Source: Chitinophagales bacterium
GTDB taxonomy: Bacteria; Bacteroidota; Bacteroidia; Chitinophagales; LD1
Direction of reading: 5' to 3'
Length of the DNA stretch: 64,000 nucleotides
NCBI GenBank assembly: GCA_026129525.1
Contig: JAHCHW010000011.1
Span: 62,001 to 126,000 of the forward strand
Shown here: positions 60,101 to 64,000 of the stretch, piece after piece
Numbering within the stretch: the first letter of the stretch is position 1
Layout: each line of letters begins with the position of its first letter
Made by a program: the position numbers and the translations under genes
Notes under the pieces: generated by a model
Databases searched by the model: none
Seen by the model: only the letters and a program-made list of their open reading frames with translations
Told to the model about the DNA's origin: nothing

Positions 60101-62293
60101 ATAGTAAGAACCGGTAAACCTCTTGTAAAAATTGGAAGTGAACTTGTGTAGCCCTTCGGGCAATGACAAACTTGTTGTGGCTATAAATGCTATAGTACCG
60201 GCTTCAGGTTTAAAAACAAACCGCTCACTGTAGCCTTTGTTTGCATCATGAATAAGTCCGGCAAAACAACCGTTAGAAATAAAGACAGGATACTTGTCCT
60301 TGTTCTTATAATCTTCGGGTTCATCTACCGAAAAATCGAATGCACCCGTTGCCGAGTGCCCGAAGAAAGTAACCAACGAAATACCGTCATTTATGCGCTG
60401 GCGAATTTCATCCGATTGCGACTGAGGAATAGGAGTAGTTGTTGTACGGGTGTATAGCTTTGCATTACCGCCCCACGAAGTATCTTCAAATATTTTCTCG
60501 TAACTCTGGCAGTAACTTTTAAACGTTCCTATTTCCCACTGCGAAGTGCCCCCGCTAAAAAGCAAGGCTTGCTTCTGCCAAATTTTAGGGGCAATCTTTT
60601 GGTCAAAGTCGTATTGCGTTTCCCACTCCTCATACTTCTTCACTTTGTCGAGATAATCTTTTATCTGCTGTGGGGTTTCGGCAGCCAGTCGCCCTACGGC
60701 TACTAACGGTTCATCGCTCAATCGTGTACCGGCAAACAAATTATCAGAGCCGGGATAACCGAAAGTAGGCACTAAACACTGATTGTAAGCACTGCCACCG
60801 TTGCGCATAAAGTTGTACTCGCGTCCTTTTCCAATCAAAAAAACATGGGTGGGCGAAATTGCCCATGTGTTGTATGCCATTTGAATAAAGTTGCGGATAG
60901 CCAAAGGCGACTTCATTACACCATATCCGAACTGGTCGTACAATTGATTGATGTCGTACGTGCGGGCAATGTAATTTGTTCCGCTGCGGTAAGTGCGGTA
61001 TTCTTCTACTCTGTCGGCAGAAGTACCGTCATTCAGTTTAGGATGAGAAATAATAAGATAGTTACCCTGACGGTTTACATCGTTCTTATAATTGATAAAC
61101 TGAACGGGAGTAATCTGAGTAATTTCCGTATAAGACGAAGTGCTGCCGCTAATCAAATACAAATCGCGCGGGTTGGGCGAACCGGGCAAACCAAATTTTA
61201 TAGGACCGGGAGTAGTGGAGCCGGTGTATTTAATTATTACGCGATTGGTAAGATCATATAATACGGGCTGCGAGCCTTGTGCATCAAAATTGGTAATCTC
61301 TATGTACCTGTTTGGAGCAGCACTTCCGCCAATCGAAAAGTTAAACGAGTTAGCACCTCCGAAATTAAAATCACGAGGGTAGGTTATCTCGTTCAGGCAA
61401 ACTGCATTTTGCCTACGGCTGACCGGTGTAGTTGCGGTTTCGGAAAACACAATCGTGTTACTTGTAGCCAATTGATTAACAGCAATTGGTAGATCATGTT
61501 TGTTTAAGCGAAATCCGTTCTGCAAAGTTTGAGTGAACAGAATATTTCCGTTAAACGTTATTCGGGCAGCATGGCTTTCGTTAGAGTTGTTGATAAAAAC
61601 TGTTTTAAGTGTGGCATTTCCTCCGGAAGTATTTATGTAGGGAGTTTCAACGGTGAACGACAATGCTGTTTGTTGGGGAGGATTACCGCTTGCTACCGTT
61701 CCGAAAAAGGTATTGTGAATGTAGCCTTCGGCATCTTCGAAAGATGATTTGTACACCTCATCGCCCGATGCATTGTAATACCTGCCTTCGTAATACCTGC
61801 CGGTGTAAATGTTACGCACCGTACACATAAAGTAAGGGTCTTTGGGAGGAGGATTGCTGATGCTATTCAGTAACTGCGTATAGCGCAGATTACCCGCAGT
61901 ATTTTTTACGGTTAAAAAGTAAACCGATGTATCGGTAAACAAACTGTAATACGGATGCGATTGCAGCGCACTTGTTTTGTAAAGAAAACTGTCAATATCG
62001 CCTATATTTTTTTTGCCGTAAAACTCAATATAGTCACCCGAACCAAAAGCACCGTTAACAGTAACATAGAGCGGCACTTCCTGACCGTTGTGGTAGAGCG
62101 CAAACCGGTCGCCTAATGCCGAACCAAGCCCTACACTTTGTAAGGTGCTATACGGAATGCGATAAATACCATCCTTTACCACTTTTATTTTGTAGTAGTT
62201 CGGATTGGCGTAATCAATCCATTCGTTGCCGTAGGGTTGTGCGGCAACAAATAACCATCCGAAAAATGCGGTAAGGAGTAAAAGTTTTTTCAT
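57164..62293 (-). CDS. PorU-like type IX secretion system C25 sortase (PorU2 type)
   Basis: The 1709-residue protein has a signal peptide, a beta-rich N-terminal part (YRIPYSTLQSVGLGSALGDRFALYHNGQEVPLYV), and a gingipain-type C25 peptidase domain at about 410-770. The catalytic His646 (FFGHSATG) and Cys676 (FISNGCFAG) are both present, with SLPEGLHKFTSNFYKRF after them. A long region follows, ending in a FlgD-like domain (NYPNPFTTSTRFVFTL, then WDGRDQYGDLLANGIYFYRV). PorU cleaves the C-terminal sorting signals of T9SS cargo and attaches the proteins to the cell surface. It is longer than classical PorU, hence the PorU2 label. A PorV/PorQ gene lies three bases upstream. Confidence 0.92.
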   Translation of the reverse strand: MKKLLLLTAFFGWLFVAAQPYGNEWIDYANPNYYKIKVVKDGIYRIPYSTLQSVGLGSALGDRFALYHNGQEVPLYVTVNGAFGSGDYIEFYGKKNIGDIDSFLYKTSALQSHPYYSLFTDTSVYFLTVKNTAGNLRYTQLLNSISNPPPKDPYFMCTVRNIYTGRYYEGRYYNASGDEVYKSSFEDAEGYIHNTFFGTVASGNPPQQTALSFTVETPYINTSGGNATLKTVFINNSNESHAARITFNGNILFTQTLQNGFRLNKHDLPIAVNQLATSNTIVFSETATTPVSRRQNAVCLNEITYPRDFNFGGANSFNFSIGGSAAPNRYIEITNFDAQGSQPVLYDLTNRVIIKYTGSTTPGPIKFGLPGSPNPRDLYLISGSTSSYTEITQITPVQFINYKNDVNRQGNYLIISHPKLNDGTSADRVEEYRTYRSGTNYIARTYDINQLYDQFGYGVMKSPLAIRNFIQMAYNTWAISPTHVFLIGKGREYNFMRNGGSAYNQCLVPTFGYPGSDNLFAGTRLSDEPLVAVGRLAAETPQQIKDYLDKVKKYEEWETQYDFDQKIAPKIWQKQALLFSGGTSQWEIGTFKSYCQSYEKIFEDTSWGGNAKLYTRTTTTPIPQSQSDEIRQRINDGISLVTFFGHSATGAFDFSVDEPEDYKNKDKYPVFISNGCFAGLIHDANKGYSERFVFKPEAGTIAFIATTSLSLPEGLHKFTSNFYKRFTGSYYTETLGECMAKALNDVYTSSPSHTDLMVAYEFTLHGDPGIFFNQYPKPDYAIEESSVFFTPSTITPGLDSFEVSLVITNLGKAIKDSIAVTLNRIAKNANNNDVNAFYKKIIKGPYYIDTLTFRLPVLFSSVGYGPNRFEFYVDADFERDEMAEGNNGLQGAKAITITIQGDDIIPIYPYEFAIVPKQGVTLKASTVNPFAKPRNYKFQIDTTELFNSPLLQTQLVYQSGGVVKWTPTITYMDSVVYYWRVAIDSTVPNWHYTSFVYIKDEDPGWNQSHYFQWLKDDFLNVSLANDRIFKFPPSVNEIKVVTGRADAVGGNLNSALLGWDYNNNNMHRYRMGGCPTGGQQFLRGLTFAVIDNVTGVPWISSNKNGDNWGDKYGNWHCSDKAPEQYGFDFTTSGSHPTGVNPAWSGIPWSQAISDFIDDIPCDYYVLVYSSNDIAYTAWDNQLVQALMNLGFGQAQQFQSGQLNGPFVFFTQKCNGSYSNTFSTVSGYTNPLTEYINFNGAWYQGNFTTPLIGPAFGWESMHWRKQAMENPTTDIDTVDIIGVTKAGAETVLLRTTQFDNLALHQQIDASVYPFIRLRLRTFDDSLRTPTQLKYWRVLYKKAPEAAMNPSAHFLLNDSLPLGGNLHLEIGLENVTEIPMDSMLTKYLIRDAANNNYTQYIRYDSLQGLSIMHLVYDTLVNSANYSGTNKIIIEANPNDDQLEQYHFNNFAEIDFTTTGDKINPLLDVTFDGQHIFNGDIVSAKPTILITLKDENKFLALNDTSLITVFLKHPGEATPRRMSYDDVVMKFYPADSTNLAKRNQAQVELTPVLAIDGTYELIVVDRDRSGNNSSTTAKLESSIYYDYKISFEVINKPMVTNVLNYPNPFTTSTRFVFTLTGTEVPDYMKIQIMTIKGTVVREITKDELGPLHIGRNITEYAWDGRDQYGDLLANGIYFYRVVTRLDDKKMDHLSQGYDKYFKKGFGKMAIIR

Positions 62294-62296
62294 CCG

Positions 62297-63442
62297 TTAC
62301 TCTTTCTGCTTTTTATTGATGTCTAACCGGAGGGAAATTACATGCGAATACAATCCCGCTCCACCGTCCTGATCTTTAATAGTGGTAAGATTAGTAAGCG
62401 CGTAATCCAACGAAACAATTTTGATGTGTACCCCTGCACCAATGTTGGGAGAAACGGTAAAGCGCTTTTTGCCCAATTCATCGGTAGAGCGCTGTAGGTT
62501 ACCCACACCTGTTCTTATAGAAACATCAATATCTTTTGCGGGAACATATTTTAGTTCCAAGCCTGCCATTAAATCAATGCTTATAGGCTTGGCAGCAATC
62601 AACACATTACGCTTGCCATCGGTGGTAAATGCAAAGTTTACTTCGGGCGTAATAAAAAACTTGTCTTTGATGTTGCCTTCGTAAGCTGCTCCCAAAATGA
62701 ACATGGGGGTAGTTACTTCTAATGTATTCTTTGGTAACTCGTTGTTGGTTTGCAGCAACACTTGTTTTTCGGCATCGGTAAAATTCATTTTCCAACCGTT
62801 AAAAGTGCCCGTAAGGTCGCGCGCCATAAAACCAACGCGCCAAGCTTTTCTATGGTATTGCAAACCGGCATCAATACCAAAACCAACTGCTTTGGCAAAT
62901 TTTCCTATTTGGCGGTAAATAATTTTTGCCGTAGCACCAATGCTTAATCCTTCAACCGGAAGCGTTTGCGCGTAGTGCAGCATAAACGCATAATCGGCAG
63001 CACTGAAGGAAGTGATTTTAGTATAGTCAACACTGCCATCGGGCTGCACTAAAAAAAGTGTGTTCGGAATATCATCAACCCCGAAACGGAAAAACGAAAA
63101 ACCGAGCACCTTCTTTTTTGTTTGCACCGGAACAGCCAACGACACAAAATCGTATTTGGCAATACCAGCAAAATACTCGGAGTGCATAATGCCTATCTGA
63201 AATGTATTGTTGATGTGCACTAAGCCGGCAGGGTTGTAATAGTTAGCATACAAATCGTTGGTGGTAGCTACCTGTGCGTTGCTCATGGCTAAACCGCGCC
63301 CGCCAACTCCTATCTGCAAAAACTCGTTGCTGTATTTGCGAACGGTTTGTGCCTGCATTTCGTGCAGGGCAGTAATGCCTGCCAACAAAAGCAAACTTTT
63401 GGCAAAAACGCTATAACTCATTAAACGGGGTAAAACTTTCAT
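62297..63442 (-). CDS. PorV/PorQ family outer-membrane protein
   Basis: From ATG 63442 (MKVLPRLMSYSVFAKSLLLLAG) the protein has 381 residues, a signal peptide and a beta-barrel body. GRGLAMSNAQVATTNDLYANYYNPAGL is the PorV/PorQ N-terminal signature, and the end (ALTNLTTIKDQDGGAGLYSHVISLRLDI in outline) fits a FadL-type barrel. PorV partners PorU and carries cargo from the SprA channel; PorQ partners PorZ. With the PorU-like gene three bases downstream, a PorV-type role is likely, but the family assignment alone cannot separate the two. Its ATG overlaps the upstream TGA (63439-63442). Confidence 0.9.
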   Translation of the reverse strand: MKVLPRLMSYSVFAKSLLLLAGITALHEMQAQTVRKYSNEFLQIGVGGRGLAMSNAQVATTNDLYANYYNPAGLVHINNTFQIGIMHSEYFAGIAKYDFVSLAVPVQTKKKVLGFSFFRFGVDDIPNTLFLVQPDGSVDYTKITSFSAADYAFMLHYAQTLPVEGLSIGATAKIIYRQIGKFAKAVGFGIDAGLQYHRKAWRVGFMARDLTGTFNGWKMNFTDAEKQVLLQTNNELPKNTLEVTTPMFILGAAYEGNIKDKFFITPEVNFAFTTDGKRNVLIAAKPISIDLMAGLELKYVPAKDIDVSIRTGVGNLQRSTDELGKKRFTVSPNIGAGVHIKIVSLDYALTNLTTIKDQDGGAGLYSHVISLRLDINKKQKE

Positions 63443-64000
63443 ACAGTCAGAATTTCCTGCCACCTATAACGCATTATGTTATCAATATTGTGAAGTGCAC
63501 CCGCAAAACGGGGCGTGTCATTATCCGTAAAATTAGTGCGGGTTACGTTACCGTAAATGCGGTTTAACCCAAACACTATATTTTCAATTTCGTTGAACAA
63601 CAACAGATACTTTCTCGCTTTAAAAAATGTAAACCTTTCTAAAAATACTTTCTTCTCGTTTTCCAAGCCAAAATTCTCGAAGTATGAAGTTAAGGAACTT
63701 TCAGCAGCATTGCCGAGCAGTTGATAGTATCTGTTACAAACATCAGCATGTTGAATAACTATCTGACGGTCAAGCATCATTTCAACTGCCAAATGGGCGA
63801 TTACTGAAAGGCGCAGACGCTCGCGGTTTAAGCCTTCGTTTACAAATGCCGCTGTGCATTGTTTTACCATGGCATTAAAGGCAGGCGATTGATGAAACCG
63901 CTTGTCCGCTTCGAAATGCTTCATAATACCTTCATGAACAAAACTGTTTTCATGGCTTTCTTTCACTACTGCATTTTTCAGTTTAGCATTATACACGCGC
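63439..64000 (-). CDS. conserved protein resembling the ACP phosphodiesterase (DUF479)-like group (partial, N-terminus beyond right edge)
   Basis: The frame is open to the right edge, so the N-terminus (about 15-20 residues by comparison with related proteins) is missing. The visible 186 residues include HEGIMKHFEADKRFHQSPAF, RLRLSVIAHLAVEMMLDRQIV, and an all-helical C-terminal half. The H-x6-D-x-x-F-H pattern and the LAVEMMLDR helix are like those in small Bacteroidota proteins distantly related to acyl-carrier-protein phosphodiesterase. The catalytic status cannot be judged from the part seen. Its TGA overlaps the PorV/PorQ start, so they are coupled. Confidence 0.55.
   Translation of the reverse strand, partial: RVYNAKLKNAVVKESHENSFVHEGIMKHFEADKRFHQSPAFNAMVKQCTAAFVNEGLNRERLRLSVIAHLAVEMMLDRQIVIQHADVCNRYYQLLGNAAESSLTSYFENFGLENEKKVFLERFTFFKARKYLLLFNEIENIVFGLNRIYGNVTRTNFTDNDTPRFAGALHNIDNIMRYRWQEILTV

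Overview
The window is chromosomal DNA from a Bacteroidota bacterium. The signs are a type IX secretion system (T9SS) PorU-like sortase beside a PorV/PorQ-family protein, at least five proteins ending in T9SS C-terminal sorting domains, near absence of Shine-Dalgarno sites, promoters of the TTTG-N19-21-TAnnTTTG type, and Bacteroidota-typical families (DUF3276, DUF4159, DUF4294, DUF4783, GH92). Genus cannot be decided from this sequence; an environmental Chitinophagales/Sphingobacteriales-like lineage would fit. I saw no rRNA, tRNA, CRISPR array or prophage, and no gene-free stretch longer than 300 bases.

Layout. 1-1806: membrane proteins and an anchored GH25 lysozyme. 1831-12294: parts of a tryptophan/kynurenine catabolic cluster (RidA-like deaminase, semialdehyde dehydrogenase, MpaB-like oxygenase, SDR, 3-hydroxyanthranilate dioxygenase), split by a 6.3-kb block that holds a lipoprotein, a FucP-type sugar transporter and a GH92 mannosidase with a REP-associated tyrosine transposase (RAYT) gene at each end. 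12291-16640: a secreted T9SS protein, gpmI, a DUF4783 protein and mtaB. 16648-24523: secreted CotH-like kinase, arylsulfotransferase-like protein and YHYH protein, preceded by an ECF sigma factor, a probable anti-sigma factor and a CpxP-like periplasmic protein. 24558-27611: oxidoreductase, carbonic anhydrase, a surface-type protein and the rpsF-rpsR-rplI operon. 27741-33463: sufBCD-[UPF0175/DUF3368 toxin-antitoxin pair]-sufS. 33544-42147: a collagen-like exported protein, NAD(P)HX repair, PhoD-type phosphatase, lipid A-type acyltransferase and YidC. 42230-56579: secreted protein, glycosyltransferase, galT-galK, rsmE, pyrD, phosphoesterase and M1 peptidase. 56667-64000: DUF1801, the PorU-like sortase, a PorV/PorQ protein and an edge-truncated gene.

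The most striking signal is a dispersed 20-bp palindromic repeat, GGTCTGACC-AA-GGTCAGACC, found ten times; eight copies lie between 2.6 and 10.9 kb. Both RAYT genes are bracketed by inverted copies, one pair of copies forms a REPIN-like doublet, and three copies are read through as protein (S-D-L/Q-G-Q-T). This is a REP/RAYT system in a Bacteroidota genome, arranged like a composite element around a sugar-utilisation cargo inside a catabolic cluster. Secondary points of interest are the toxin-antitoxin pair translationally coupled to sufS, a 17-bp palindrome over the suf promoter, and the ECF/CpxP-like module upstream of secreted YHYH, sulfotransferase-like and CotH proteins.
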